Shown here: in pieces, positions 7,325 through 15,342 of the stretch
How the letters are laid out: every line of letters starts with the position of its first letter
Numbering within the stretch: the stretch's first letter is position 1
Assembly (NCBI GenBank): GCA_902774205.1
Contig: CACYHL010000005.1
Location: 1-34,956, forward strand
Direction: 5' to 3'
From: an uncultured Bacteroidota bacterium
GTDB lineage: Bacteria; Bacteroidota; Bacteroidia; Bacteroidales; WCHB1-69
DNA length: 34,956 nt
Made by a program: the position numbers and the translations under genes
The notes under the pieces: model-generated
Seen by the model: the letters and a program-made list of their open reading frames with translations, nothing else
Told to the model about the DNA's origin: nothing
Database searches by the model: none

Positions 7325-9121
7325 TTATTCTATGATAAGTTCCATTGGCATACGCGCCTGTATTCCCTTGGCTTCCACTATGTTGCGCAGTGCTGTGTAA
7401 GGCTCGTAGAGGTCGCCGAGTTCGCGCTGAAGTATTTGGGCGCTCTTGTCGTCAGTGTCTAAAATATTCTCGAACCAGCTTTTCTGTTTGGGATATGTAA
7501 CCACGGAATAGTCGGTGAGTTTTGCCATTTTTGCGGCCGCAGTCAAGGCGTCGTCAATATGTCCGAGCTTGTCAACCAAGCCGAGACGCAGGGCGTCTTT
7601 TCCTGTCCACACACGTCCTTGTCCGATTTCGTCAACTGCCTCCACAGTCATTTTTCTGCCCGCTGCGACACGTCCAGTGAAAGTGGCGTAGCACTCCTCA
7701 ACTGTGGCTTGCAGTTTCGCTGTCTCAACGGCGTCAAGTTTTCTCATTCCAGTATAGCTGTCGGCATGGGCGTTCGACTTCACCACATCAACGGTGATGC
7801 CGAGCTTGTCTTTCAGGAAGTTCTGGACATTCGGCAGCATTCCGAATACACCGATTGAGCCGGTGAGGGTATTAGGTTCCGCAAAAATAAGGTCAGAGTT
7901 GCAGGAGATGTAGTACCCGCCCGATGCGGCATAGTCACCCATTGATGTAACGACAATCTTACCCGCAGCCTTCGCGGTCTCTATCTCACGCCAGATGATT
8001 TCTGAAGCTAACGCGCTACCGCCAGGGGAGTTGACACGCAAGACGATTGCCTTCACGTCTTTGTCCTGATAAGCGTCACGTATGGCTTTGCAGAACGTCT
8101 CCGAACCGATGACCTCATCGCCGCCCTTGCCGTCTTTTATCTCACCGACAGCATACAGGACCGCAATTTTGTCACTTCCTTTAACCTTTTCAGCAGGACA
8201 ATTTTTCGCATATTCTGAAAGAGAAATTGATTTTATATCTTTGTCAGCCTCAATATTCAGAAGATTTCTAAGCGTATCTTCAAAATCTCTTGAATAGAGA
8301 ATGCCATCTACAAAACCATAATTCAAAGCATCTTGAGCATTAAATGGAATGAGATTGTCAGCATAATAGTTGAGAGAGTCAATATCTATACCTCTTGCTT
8401 CTGCCAAATTCCCTGACATTGTTTCCCACAGCGAGTTGCACAATGTCTCCATCTGGAGGCGGTTGGCTTCGCTCATCTTGTCAAGGATATACGGCTCGAC
8501 CGCACTTTTGAACTGCCCATGACGAATCACCTGCATCTCCACACCGAGCTTGTCGAGCAGTCCTTTGTAGAACATCACCTGCATTGCCAGACCTCTGAAG
8601 TCCATCTCTCCTTTTTCGTGCAGAAAGACTTTGTCGGCGGCAGTGGCAAGATAATAACCTCTCTGTGAATATCCTTCGCAATAAGCATATACAAATTTAC
8701 CTGATTCTCTGAACTTTATGATTGCGTTTCGGATTTCCTCCACTGTGGCGAACGCGGCTGGAACATCGTAAACGTTGAGGTAGATTCCCGAAATTCTGTC
8801 ATCGGTGGCGGCGGCTTTAAGAGCCTTCAGTATGTCGTTCAATCCTATTGATGTGGTGTTGTACGCTCCCAAGTTCATGCTCTCGAACGGATTGTCGGCG
8901 GTGCGCTCGGTAATGTCGCAGTCTAATTTTATTTTCAAAACCGTATTTTTATCTATCACCGTGGAACTTGTCCCCGATGACACAGCCGCCACAATGCCAA
9001 TCATGAAGAAAATTGACATGATGGAGACTATAATTGAAGAGAAGAATAGCCCGACCATTGTGCCGAACACTATGCGCCAGAATTTTTTTGCGCCGCTTTC
9101 CTGTTTTGTTTCGTATGCCAT
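7325..9121 (-). CDS. sppA: Signal peptide peptidase SppA, 67-kDa (tandem-domain) type
   Basis: The 598-residue protein has one N-terminal membrane anchor (residues about 17-43) and two tandem ClpP-fold domains, as in E. coli SppA. The catalytic lysine is in FKSAVEPY of the first domain, and the catalytic serine is in DYAASGGYYIS of the second, preceded by RVNSPGGSALASE. It degrades signal peptides left in the inner membrane after cleavage. It is the first gene of the minus-strand run that continues to yidD. A TAAGTTTG box (-7 consensus) lies 41 bases upstream. Confidence 0.95.
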   Translation of the reverse strand: MAYETKQESGAKKFWRIVFGTMVGLFFSSIIVSIMSIFFMIGIVAAVSSGTSSTVIDKNTVLKIKLDCDITERTADNPFESMNLGAYNTTSIGLNDILKALKAAATDDRISGIYLNVYDVPAAFATVEEIRNAIIKFRESGKFVYAYCEGYSQRGYYLATAADKVFLHEKGEMDFRGLAMQVMFYKGLLDKLGVEMQVIRHGQFKSAVEPYILDKMSEANRLQMETLCNSLWETMSGNLAEARGIDIDSLNYYADNLIPFNAQDALNYGFVDGILYSRDFEDTLRNLLNIEADKDIKSISLSEYAKNCPAEKVKGSDKIAVLYAVGEIKDGKGGDEVIGSETFCKAIRDAYQDKDVKAIVLRVNSPGGSALASEIIWREIETAKAAGKIVVTSMGDYAASGGYYISCNSDLIFAEPNTLTGSIGVFGMLPNVQNFLKDKLGITVDVVKSNAHADSYTGMRKLDAVETAKLQATVEECYATFTGRVAAGRKMTVEAVDEIGQGRVWTGKDALRLGLVDKLGHIDDALTAAAKMAKLTDYSVVTYPKQKSWFENILDTDDKSAQILQRELGDLYEPYTALRNIVEAKGIQARMPMELIIE

Positions 9122-9161
9122 AATAATATTATTGTATGTTAAAATTTGAAAAACAAGATTG

Positions 9162-9169
9162 CAAACTTA
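9162..9169 (-). promoter_or_regulatory. -7 promoter box for sppA
   Basis: On the minus strand the bases read TAAGTTTG followed by C, matching TANNTTTG. No clear TTG is seen at the -33 position. Confidence 0.45.
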
Positions 9170-9217
9170 CATAAAAATTTTGGATTATAATATGGTGCAG
9201 TATCAAAAATAAAATAG

Positions 9218-9225
9218 TATCTTTG
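9218..9225 (+). promoter_or_regulatory. -7 promoter box for the DUF6089-uppS pair
   Basis: TATCTTTG followed by CC lies 32 bases before the start codon and matches the Bacteroidetes -7 consensus. A -33 TTG at proper spacing is not evident. Confidence 0.55.
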
Positions 9226-9257
9226 CCGTTATTATTGATGATTCATCATTTTATGAA

Positions 9258-10106
9258 ATGATACGGAGGAGTTTAATAAGCATATTAATAATTTTTGCGG
9301 CGTTGTGCGGTTATGCGCAGCGCTCAGAAATCGGGGCGTTTGGCGGCGCATCTTTCTACCTTGGTGAGCTGAACCCGAATGTGCCGTTCGCAATGTCGCG
9401 CCCTGCGGGTGGCATTGTTTACAGATACAACATCACGCCACGTTGGGCGGTGCGTGCCAATATCAATTTCGCCGAAGTCACTGCCAGCGATGCGAAGACA
9501 AACAAGAAAGACCCGCGCAACCTGAGTTTTAAGTCGCCAATAACCGAGATTTCGGCAACGGTGGAGCTTAACTTCCTGAGAATTTACACTGAAACGGGGG
9601 CGAACCACTTCGCACCTTACATTTTTGCCGGTATCGGGGTCTTCTCTTTCAACCCGCAGGCAGAACTTGACGGCAAAACATACGCTTTGCAGCACCTCGG
9701 CACAGAAGGCCAAGGACTCGCGGGACAAAAGAAGTTCTATTCCCTTGCCAATGTGGCGATTCCATTTGGTATTGGGTTCAAATACAATGTCACAAAATGG
9801 ATGACATTGGGCATAGAATGGGGTATGCGCTACACCTTCACCGATTATCTTGATGATGTGAGCGGTAACTACTTCGACAACCAGACTTTGTTAGAGGAGC
9901 GCGGCACCATAGTCGCAGCGTTGGCAGACCGCTCGGAAGTGTTGCACGAGGCGGGTAGCGGGCGCGGCAATGTGAAGACAAAAGACTGGTATTCTCTTGT
10001 CGGACTGACACTTACGTTCAGAATTGGCAATGAGGACAAGACTTGTAATGTTGACTACGCCCCACGCAGGACAAACCGGAAAATGGGGCATAAAGGCAAA
10101 AAGTAA
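9258..10106 (+). CDS. DUF6089-family outer-membrane beta-barrel protein
   Basis: The 282-residue precursor has a signal peptide (MIRRSLISILIIFAALCGYAQ, cleavage near 20). The mature part opens with EIGAFGGASFYLGELNP, a beta-barrel entry strand typical of DUF6089, followed by alternating amphipathic strands (GIVYRYNITPRWAVRANI, GIGFKYNVTKWMTLGIEWGMRYTF) and a late strand WYSLVGLTLTFRIG. It ends in a basic tail rich in Arg and Lys. Proteins of this family sit beside uppS, and usually bamA, in Bacteroidetes. Function is unknown; an envelope-assembly role is suggested only by neighbourhood. uppS starts about 12 bases downstream. Confidence 0.88.
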   Translation: MIRRSLISILIIFAALCGYAQRSEIGAFGGASFYLGELNPNVPFAMSRPAGGIVYRYNITPRWAVRANINFAEVTASDAKTNKKDPRNLSFKSPITEISATVELNFLRIYTETGANHFAPYIFAGIGVFSFNPQAELDGKTYALQHLGTEGQGLAGQKKFYSLANVAIPFGIGFKYNVTKWMTLGIEWGMRYTFTDYLDDVSGNYFDNQTLLEERGTIVAALADRSEVLHEAGSGRGNVKTKDWYSLVGLTLTFRIGNEDKTCNVDYAPRRTNRKMGHKGKK

Positions 10107-10118
10107 CAATCGTTGAAT

Positions 10119-10856
10119 ATGCTTGACATAGACAGAAGTAATGTCCCAGCCCACATCGCCATAATAATGGACGGCAACGGGCGTTGGGCGAAAAAGCAAG
10201 GTCAGGAGCGCGTTTTCGGGCACCGGCACGGAGTTGAGGCGGTGCGAAGCGTGATAGAGGGAGCTGGCGAAATCGGTGTGAAATACCTCACATTATACGC
10301 TTTTTCCACAGAAAACTGGAACCGTCCCAAAGCCGAGGTGGATGCTCTGATGAACTTGCTTGTTCAAGCCATAAACAATGAGTTAGATGGCCTTATGAAG
10401 AATCAGGTGCGCTTGCGTGTCATCGGAGATATGGGGAGCCTTCCGGAGAAATGCAGGACCGGACTTCAGTACGCCATTGGGAAGACGAGCGGCAACAAAG
10501 GGCTGTGCCTTGTTTTGGCGATAAGCTACAGCTCAAAATGGGAATGTGTGGAGATGGTGAAGAAGATAAGTAAATCTGTGAAAGATAATGTTTTAGATAT
10601 TGATAAAATAACTGCTGAAACCATTTCTGACAATATGTCCACGGCGGGCATTCCCGACCCCGACATACTGATACGCACCGGCGGCGAGTGCAGGGTTAGC
10701 AATTTCCTTTTGTGGCAGCTCGCCTACACCGAACTCTTTTTTTCTCCGATAATGTGGCCTGATTTCCGCAAGCAGGACTTGTGGGAGATAATCTCAAATT
10801 TCCAAAACCGGGAGCGGCGTTTCGGCAAAACTGGCGAGCAGGTAAAAAAGAAATAA
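10119..10856 (+). CDS. uppS: Isoprenyl transferase (undecaprenyl diphosphate synthase)
   Basis: The 245-residue cis-prenyltransferase condenses isopentenyl diphosphate units onto farnesyl diphosphate to make the lipid carrier precursor for peptidoglycan and O-antigen. Signatures: HIAIIMDGNGRWAKKQG (catalytic Asp18), YLTLYAFSTENWNRP, and the C-terminal PDILIRTGGECRVSNFLLWQ, where the common GGEQR reads GGECR. I place the start at ATG 10119; a TTG six bases upstream is in frame but gives no extra conserved sequence. The neighbour DUF6089 is the usual partner, but bamA, the usual next gene, is replaced here by the convergent xerD. Confidence 0.94.
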   Translation: MLDIDRSNVPAHIAIIMDGNGRWAKKQGQERVFGHRHGVEAVRSVIEGAGEIGVKYLTLYAFSTENWNRPKAEVDALMNLLVQAINNELDGLMKNQVRLRVIGDMGSLPEKCRTGLQYAIGKTSGNKGLCLVLAISYSSKWECVEMVKKISKSVKDNVLDIDKITAETISDNMSTAGIPDPDILIRTGGECRVSNFLLWQLAYTELFFSPIMWPDFRKQDLWEIISNFQNRERRFGKTGEQVKKK

Positions 10857-10910
10857 AGATAATCACTTCATTTTCTGCGCAAATCAGCGCAATCTGCGGG
10901 CACCCTACCC

Positions 10911-11837
10911 TCACTTGTACCTTGGGTGAAACAGCTGCATGGTCTCACGGATATAATCTTTGTTGAGGTGAGTGTAAATCTCTGTGGTAGTGATACTTTC
11001 GTGACCAAGCATCTCCTGCACGGCGCGCAGGTCGGCGCCGCCGTCAACCAAATGCGATGCGAAGGAGTGACGGAATGTGTGCGGACTGACATTTTTTTTG
11101 ATGCCTGCCGCCGCCACCAATTTCTTTATAATGATGAAAATCATCTCACGCGAGAGTTTTCCGCCCCTCCTGTTCAGGAAAAGAATATCCTCGCAACCTT
11201 TTTTCGGAATGATTTTGTCGCGGTCTTCCATATAGAAACCGATTGCTTTCCGCGCCGACTGCCCAATTGGCACAATACGCTCCTTGTCGCCCTTGCCGAT
11301 AACAGAAATCAGCTCCTCGTTGAAATGCAGACACGATATTTTGAGGTTCACGAGCTCGCTGACACGGAGTCCGCAGCCGTATAACACCTCTATTATCGCT
11401 TTGTTACGGTGCCCTTCGTCTGAACTTAAATCTATCGCACCGATGATGGCTTCGATTTCCGGTATCGAAAGCACGTCAGGCAGGTGCATTCCGAGTTTCG
11501 GGCCGTCAAGCAACTCGGTTGGGGACTTTGTTATCTTTCCTTCAAACAACAAAAAATCATAAAACGCCTTCAAACCTGATACAATTCTCGCCTGCGAGCG
11601 CACATCAACTTTTTTGTCGTAAAGCTCTGCCATAAACTCCTGCAAATCCTCCAAAGTAACATCGCACAAACCCTTTCCATTTTGCTTTTTCAGAAAAATA
11701 AAAAAGTTCACAATATCTGAATTATAGGCAAGAATACTATTCGGAGAAAGAGATTTCTCCAAGCGCAGATAATCCCTAAAACTTCTTATCAGCGGCTCGT
11801 TTTCCGCATCTTTAACCTCTTGGGATTTCCGTTTCAT
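10911..11837 (-). CDS. xerD: Site-specific tyrosine recombinase XerD
   Basis: The 308-residue protein has an N-terminal SAM-like core-binding domain (residues about 12-105) and a tyrosine recombinase domain with all active-site residues: Arg158 (GCGLRVSEL), Lys182 (GKGDKER), His253 and Arg256 (SPHTFRHSFA), His279 (LGHES) and Tyr288. XerD with XerC resolves chromosome dimers at dif. The length is that of housekeeping XerD rather than of a mobile integrase. The start codon overlaps the stop of the upstream pspC-like gene by one base (TAATG), so translation is probably coupled. Confidence 0.92.
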   Translation of the reverse strand: MKRKSQEVKDAENEPLIRSFRDYLRLEKSLSPNSILAYNSDIVNFFIFLKKQNGKGLCDVTLEDLQEFMAELYDKKVDVRSQARIVSGLKAFYDFLLFEGKITKSPTELLDGPKLGMHLPDVLSIPEIEAIIGAIDLSSDEGHRNKAIIEVLYGCGLRVSELVNLKISCLHFNEELISVIGKGDKERIVPIGQSARKAIGFYMEDRDKIIPKKGCEDILFLNRRGGKLSREMIFIIIKKLVAAAGIKKNVSPHTFRHSFASHLVDGGADLRAVQEMLGHESITTTEIYTHLNKDYIRETMQLFHPRYK

Positions 11838-12034
11838 TATGGCATCAGGACATTGTCTTTAGGCATTACTATCCAGCAGATTAAGTATAGCAAACCGCCA
11901 CAACATCCTAAAAGCAACGCTGCCAAAAAAGCAATTCTTATCGGGGTTGAGTCGCAGCCGAAATATGCCGCTATGCCACCACAAACGCCTGCAATTTTGC
12001 AGTCGGTGGAGCTTCGTGTCAATTTTTTGTTCAT
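11837..12034 (-). CDS. PspC domain-containing small membrane protein
   Basis: The 65-residue protein is a single PspC domain: KLTRSSTDCKIAGVCGGIAAYFGCDSTPIRIAF, then one hydrophobic segment with a Gly/Cys cluster (LLLGCCGGLLYLICWIVMP). PspC domains belong to envelope-stress (phage shock) modules, but stand-alone short versions are common in Bacteroidetes and have no firm role. The stop overlaps the xerD start by one base. A TATTTTTG box lies 37 bases upstream. Confidence 0.88.
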   Translation of the reverse strand: MNKKLTRSSTDCKIAGVCGGIAAYFGCDSTPIRIAFLAALLLGCCGGLLYLICWIVMPKDNVLMP

Positions 12035-12070
12035 AATATTATAATGTTATAGTAGTATATATTGTTAATG

Positions 12071-12078
12071 CAAAAATA
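12071..12078 (-). promoter_or_regulatory. -7 promoter box for pspC-xerD
   Basis: The minus strand reads TATTTTTG followed by C, a match to TANNTTTG, 37 bases before the start codon of the PspC gene. No clear -33 element. Confidence 0.5.
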
Positions 12079-12155
12079 GCAAAAATCTTTAATGCGACTT
12101 TTGAATAAATTCAAAAAAAATTACGCTGACCTGATTTCGGAATGAAAAAAAATTG

Positions 12156-12163
12156 TATTTTTG
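12156..12163 (+). promoter_or_regulatory. -7 promoter box for the tRNA gene
   Basis: TATTTTTG followed by C lies 18 bases before the first tRNA base. It matches the -7 consensus. The -33 region has only TTTC. Confidence 0.5.
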
Positions 12164-12181
12164 CACCGCTTTAAAAGAGCA

Positions 12182-12255
12182 GGCTCCTTAGCTCAGTTGG
12201 TTAGAGCACCTGACTCATAATCAGGGAGTCCTTGGTTCGAGCCCAAGAGGAGCCA
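12182..12255 (+). tRNA. tRNA with anticodon CAT (elongator Met, or Ile2 read via lysidine)
   Basis: The 74 bases fold into a standard cloverleaf: acceptor GGCTCCT/AGGAGCC, D stem GCTC/GAGC with an AGTTGGTTA loop, anticodon stem CCTGA/TCAGG with loop CTCATAA, variable loop GAGTC, and T stem CTTGG/CCAAG with TTCGAGC. The discriminator is A and CCA is not encoded. The 1-72 pair is G-C and the anticodon stem lacks the three G-C pairs of initiator tRNA, so it is not the initiator. CAT can be elongator Met or Ile2 (after TilS modification of C34), and the sequence alone does not decide. Confidence 0.95.
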
Positions 12256-12256
12256 C

Positions 12257-12288
12257 AAAAAAAGGCGCTTGTATGAGCGCATTTTTTG
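12257..12288. terminator. Bidirectional intrinsic terminator between the tRNA and the SAM hydrolase gene
   Basis: A stem GCGCT (12265-12269) / AGCGC (12276-12280) has a 6-base loop, a poly-A run on its left and a poly-T run on its right. It gives a hairpin plus U-tract in both directions and sits between the tRNA (+) and a minus-strand gene ending at 12334. Confidence 0.75.
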
Positions 12289-12333
12289 TTTCAAATTTTT
12301 CAGAGACAATCTTTTGAATGTGTCCGTCCAATT

Positions 12334-13104
12334 CTACAATGATATTGTAACTTTGTCCCCAACCTGTATGTCTCCGAGAATCGCTATGTGGGCACGGAAC
12401 ATCGTCAGCTCCAAAAATCCGAACTGGTTGGCGACAAAATAGACCTCATCACCAGAGTTCCTGTAATAGTCGTAATATTTGGTTATGGTTATGTATTGCG
12501 ATGCTGAAACGGTTGCTTGAAATGGCTTGCCGCCTGTGAATTCCTTGAACATCGTCACGGGGATGTCTGTTACAGCATTACAGAACGAGTCTATGTAAGC
12601 GATGTGACCTGTGAGCTTTTTCGCGGCTGTGTCTATTTGCGGCTCCTGCCTCAAAACCGGTTTGAAATCATCGTGAGGCGTGGTGTTCTTCTCTATTTTT
12701 CCGCTGAAATGCCAGACAACCATTTTAATGACTTTATCAATAAATGATCCCGCTGGTGTTTTATTGTCGTATTGCCGTGCCACAACATCGTCCTCAATTC
12801 CAAAAAGAAGAGAGAAAATCCCGTTATCTGTACCGATGAAATAGTGATTCCCGCATTTCACCCACACTGGCATTATGTCGGGGTCGTTGACAGCTCCGGT
12901 AAGAATTATGTGAAGCGTTCCATCTGGAAATGAAGGGTAACTCCATTTAAGCAGAAAAGCGGTCTGGCTGATGTCGCAAAGCGGAACGGCATGTGATATG
13001 TCTATAAAATTCACATCTTCTATCTCTTTCAATATCAAGCCTTTGAATATAGCTATATACGGGTCTCTTAATTTCCAGTCGCTGATAAGGGTGATGTTTT
13101 TCAT
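12334..13104 (-). CDS. S-adenosyl-L-methionine hydrolase (adenosine-forming), DUF62 family
   Basis: The 256-residue protein belongs to the DUF62/SAM hydroxide adenosyltransferase family, which splits SAM to adenosine and methionine. The N-terminal block ITLISDWKLRDPYIAIFKGLI...VNFIDISHAVPLCDISQTAFLL is the family pattern in its Bacteroidetes form (SDW replacing TDFG). HYFIGTDNGIFSLLFG carries the D-N-G substrate segment, and the rest is a beta-barrel-like C-terminal domain. The length is typical. It is a lone gene with its own TACCTTTG box and a shared terminator with the tRNA. A halogenase activity is not suggested. Confidence 0.85.
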   Translation of the reverse strand: MKNITLISDWKLRDPYIAIFKGLILKEIEDVNFIDISHAVPLCDISQTAFLLKWSYPSFPDGTLHIILTGAVNDPDIMPVWVKCGNHYFIGTDNGIFSLLFGIEDDVVARQYDNKTPAGSFIDKVIKMVVWHFSGKIEKNTTPHDDFKPVLRQEPQIDTAAKKLTGHIAYIDSFCNAVTDIPVTMFKEFTGGKPFQATVSASQYITITKYYDYYRNSGDEVYFVANQFGFLELTMFRAHIAILGDIQVGDKVTISL

Positions 13105-13165
13105 ACGCAGGACAGATTAATTTGACGATAAAAGTACCATTTATTTTTCGTACAGATTAAGCAGG

Positions 13166-13173
13166 CAAAGGTA
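13166..13173 (-). promoter_or_regulatory. -7 promoter box for the SAM hydrolase gene
   Basis: The minus strand reads TACCTTTG followed by C, a match to TANNTTTG about 62 bases before the start codon. No clear -33. Confidence 0.5.
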
Positions 13174-13285
13174 AAAAAAATATCGGAATGGAATATGATG
13201 ATTTTTTCAAGACAGACAATTAATTTCAATATTTTGTAACATTTTTCACAGAGAGGCGTATTAACAAGCGCAATTTAAAACCGGA

Positions 13286-13891
13286 ATGGAGGCAATATAC
13301 AACAAAGAAATATACCAGCTTATAAAACAATACTTTACGTATATTGAAGATGTACATCCCGATAGTGATTCATACTATGATGATCATTTCTGCATAACAT
13401 CATTATCCATTGAGAAAGAGATTCTGAAGGGCTTTGCGCTGCCGCAGTCTCCGAAGTACCACCTGTACCTGACGCGCACCGCCAACATGCTGTGTAACCG
13501 GCCAGCCAATGCCGAGACCCTTTACTATGAGTTATGTATCAAGGCGGAAGAGTATCTGTCGAAAAACAAAGAGAGCATTCACAATCTGATAGACGCCGCC
13601 CGCAAATACCACCAGACACCGTTTGACGTGCTGCCGGAAATGTTGGTGCACATCAACAGCTACACGCTTTTCATTTACAATGAGATAATGATGAAAGGAA
13701 AAGACACCGACAAAAACATCATTGACGAATTTGAGCGTATCGGCATGCTGAACTGTCTTCCTGAGATTTACATGCTCTGCTTCGACAAGGAGTACACCAA
13801 GAATCCGTTGTACGATGAGTTGCGCGGGCGCGGGCTGCAATACCTGCCGGCGTACCTGAAATGGTATCATTCACGCAGAGCGATAGCGTAA
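13286..13891 (+). CDS. Hypothetical protein, 201 residues
   Basis: I do not recognise this protein. It begins MEAIYNKEIYQLIKQYFTYIEDV, has no signal peptide or membrane segment, and looks mainly alpha-helical (long amphipathic stretches at residues 80-150). It is rich in Tyr, His and Asp, ends in a basic segment (WYHSRRAIA) and has four or five scattered Cys without a metal-binding pattern. Codon use in the middle is GC-rich like the neighbours, so it looks like a real gene. It lies alone between the divergent SAM hydrolase and the convergent corA, which ends 20 bases away. No function is proposed. Confidence 0.75.
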   Translation: MEAIYNKEIYQLIKQYFTYIEDVHPDSDSYYDDHFCITSLSIEKEILKGFALPQSPKYHLYLTRTANMLCNRPANAETLYYELCIKAEEYLSKNKESIHNLIDAARKYHQTPFDVLPEMLVHINSYTLFIYNEIMMKGKDTDKNIIDEFERIGMLNCLPEIYMLCFDKEYTKNPLYDELRGRGLQYLPAYLKWYHSRRAIA

Positions 13892-13910
13892 AGATATTTT
13901 CCGCTTGTTG

Positions 13911-14822
13911 TCACATCCACCTCTTCTTCTTGAAGAAAATCATCAATACGATGACAACTACAGCACAAATGCCTATCAACAGCCAGAAAGCGGCACTGTT
14001 GTTTGCGAAGGGCAGCACCACATTCATTCCGTAAAGTCCTGATATAAAGGTTAATGGGAGTACTATTGTGGAGATTATGGTGAGCATTCGCATTATCTCG
14101 TTGGTCTTGTTGGCCTGCAAAGAGTCGAACGTGCTCGAAAGCCCCGCGACCAACTCGCCGTAGTCCTCAATCATATCCCACATCTTCTGGTAGAAGTCGA
14201 GGATATTTCCCCAGTAATCTTCCATGTCTTCCGCAAAGCCTTTCACCTCGCCGGATTCGAAAGTGTGGAAAAGTCGCAGCTGCGGACGGAAAATTGTATT
14301 TAATTGAATGATATTCTTCCTGTATCGCGAAATCTGTTCAATTATCCGCTCCGACTTCTGCTCGAACAGCTCGCGGCTGATAATGTCAATTTCGCTTCCA
14401 AGGCGTTCTATGAGGAGGAATGTCTCTTTCATCATTCTGTACATCACCTTATAAAGAATTGAGTCACTGGATATTGCAAGCTCATCTTCTTCTATTTCCT
14501 CCGGATCTATTTTTGTGAGGTTGAAAAGGTCTTGCACCACATAATGCGAATTTCCGACAGTGATGAGATAGTCGTGCCCCCAAAAAATCTTGGTCTCTTC
14601 AGTTTTAACCAAATTCGTGCGCTTGTCGAGAAGCGGGAAATGAAGGACCATGAAATAATAGTCGTTGTATGTGTCAATTTTCGGACGTTGCACAAAACTC
14701 GAACAGTCGTCTATGTCCAAAGGATGGAAATGGAAATTATCTCTTAAAAAATCCAGATCATCTACCGTAGGATTGGTGATGTGATGCCACTTGAGCTTCC
14801 CGAATGATATGGTATCGACCAC
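13911..14822 (-). CDS. corA: CorA-family magnesium/cobalt transporter
   Basis: The 303-residue protein has a large N-terminal cytoplasmic domain (about residues 1-240), a long stalk helix, and two C-terminal membrane helices. The first ends in the signature YGMN (in LTFISGLYGMNVVLPF), which forms the selectivity ring of the pentameric channel. The last residues are basic (KKKRW), as usual. It would import Mg2+ across the inner membrane. The gene stands alone, with a TATCTTTG box 70 bases upstream and a divergent DUF3276-parAB operon beyond it. Confidence 0.93.
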   Translation of the reverse strand: MVDTISFGKLKWHHITNPTVDDLDFLRDNFHFHPLDIDDCSSFVQRPKIDTYNDYYFMVLHFPLLDKRTNLVKTEETKIFWGHDYLITVGNSHYVVQDLFNLTKIDPEEIEEDELAISSDSILYKVMYRMMKETFLLIERLGSEIDIISRELFEQKSERIIEQISRYRKNIIQLNTIFRPQLRLFHTFESGEVKGFAEDMEDYWGNILDFYQKMWDMIEDYGELVAGLSSTFDSLQANKTNEIMRMLTIISTIVLPLTFISGLYGMNVVLPFANNSAAFWLLIGICAVVVIVLMIFFKKKRWM

Positions 14823-14891
14823 GATAACCTCCTTCCTTTTAATGAGTGTAACTTTCTACATTCCGATAATTGTTATTTTCAAATTGACCTG

Positions 14892-14899
14892 CAAAGATA
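14892..14899 (-). promoter_or_regulatory. -7 promoter box for corA
   Basis: The minus strand reads TATCTTTG followed by C. A CAA (TTG on the minus strand) lies 22 bases beyond it, slightly long for a -33 element. It is back-to-back with the promoter of the DUF3276 gene. Confidence 0.55.
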
Positions 14900-14945
14900 C
14901 AAGAAAATATTTTTCAAAGCGCAATTTTTTTTATTAAACCCACTA

Positions 14946-14975
14946 TTGAAAATCACCTCAAATTTTATATCTTTG
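14946..14975 (+). promoter_or_regulatory. Promoter for the DUF3276-parA-parB operon
   Basis: TTG at 14946-14948, 19 bases, then TATCTTTG (14968-14975) followed by C: both elements of the Bacteroidetes promoter at proper spacing. The leader to the ATG at 15015 is about 35 bases. Confidence 0.72.
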
Positions 14976-15014
14976 CAAGTTCAAATATAATATTAACCTT
15001 AAAAAAGTAGATTG

Positions 15015-15338
15015 ATGGAAAATTTAGAAAAAAATGAAGTGTTATCGAGAGCAGTCAGAGCGGGAAAACGGACATACTTTTTTGACGTGAAGACGACCAA
15101 GAATGAAGAGAAGTATTTGACAATCACTGAAAGCAAGCGCAAATTCGATGCCGACAACGGCTCATTCTTTTACGAGAAACATAAATTATTCCTTTACAAA
15201 GAAGATTTCACTAAATTCCAAAATGCCTTGGGCGCTGTTTTGGATTTCATTGAGACCGGCAAAGTTCCTGATGACTCATTGTTTGACAATGGTGGTGCGA
15301 AAGACGATTTTGATGATTTGAATTTTGGAGATTTATAA
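15015..15338 (+). CDS. DUF3276 (PUR-alpha-like) nucleic-acid-binding protein
   Basis: The 107-residue protein is a single PUR-type repeat: [26 protein letters not shown] followed by [28 protein letters not shown], a beta-sheet plus helix pattern seen in the DUF3276 proteins of Bacteroidetes and in Borrelia BpuR. Such proteins bind single-stranded DNA or RNA. The tail is acidic ([11 protein letters not shown]). The start is taken at ATG 15015; the TTG three bases upstream would only add one Met. It stops 4 bases before parA, so it is probably translated with the partition genes. Confidence 0.88.
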   Translation: MENLEKNEVLSRAVRAGKRTYFFDVKTTKNEEKYLTITESKRKFDADNGSFFYEKHKLFLYKEDFTKFQNALGAVLDFIETGKVPDDSLFDNGGAKDDFDDLNFGDL

Positions 15339-15342
15339 TCTG

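Noticed and set aside
10870-10900. Terminator between uppS and xerD
   Set aside because: A TGCGC/GCGCA pairing exists but the stem is short and no T run follows on either strand.
10911-11837. XerD-like gene as a mobile-element integrase, with the nearby tRNA as attachment site
   Set aside because: Length and motifs are those of housekeeping XerD, no other mobile genes are near, and no duplication of the tRNA end was seen.
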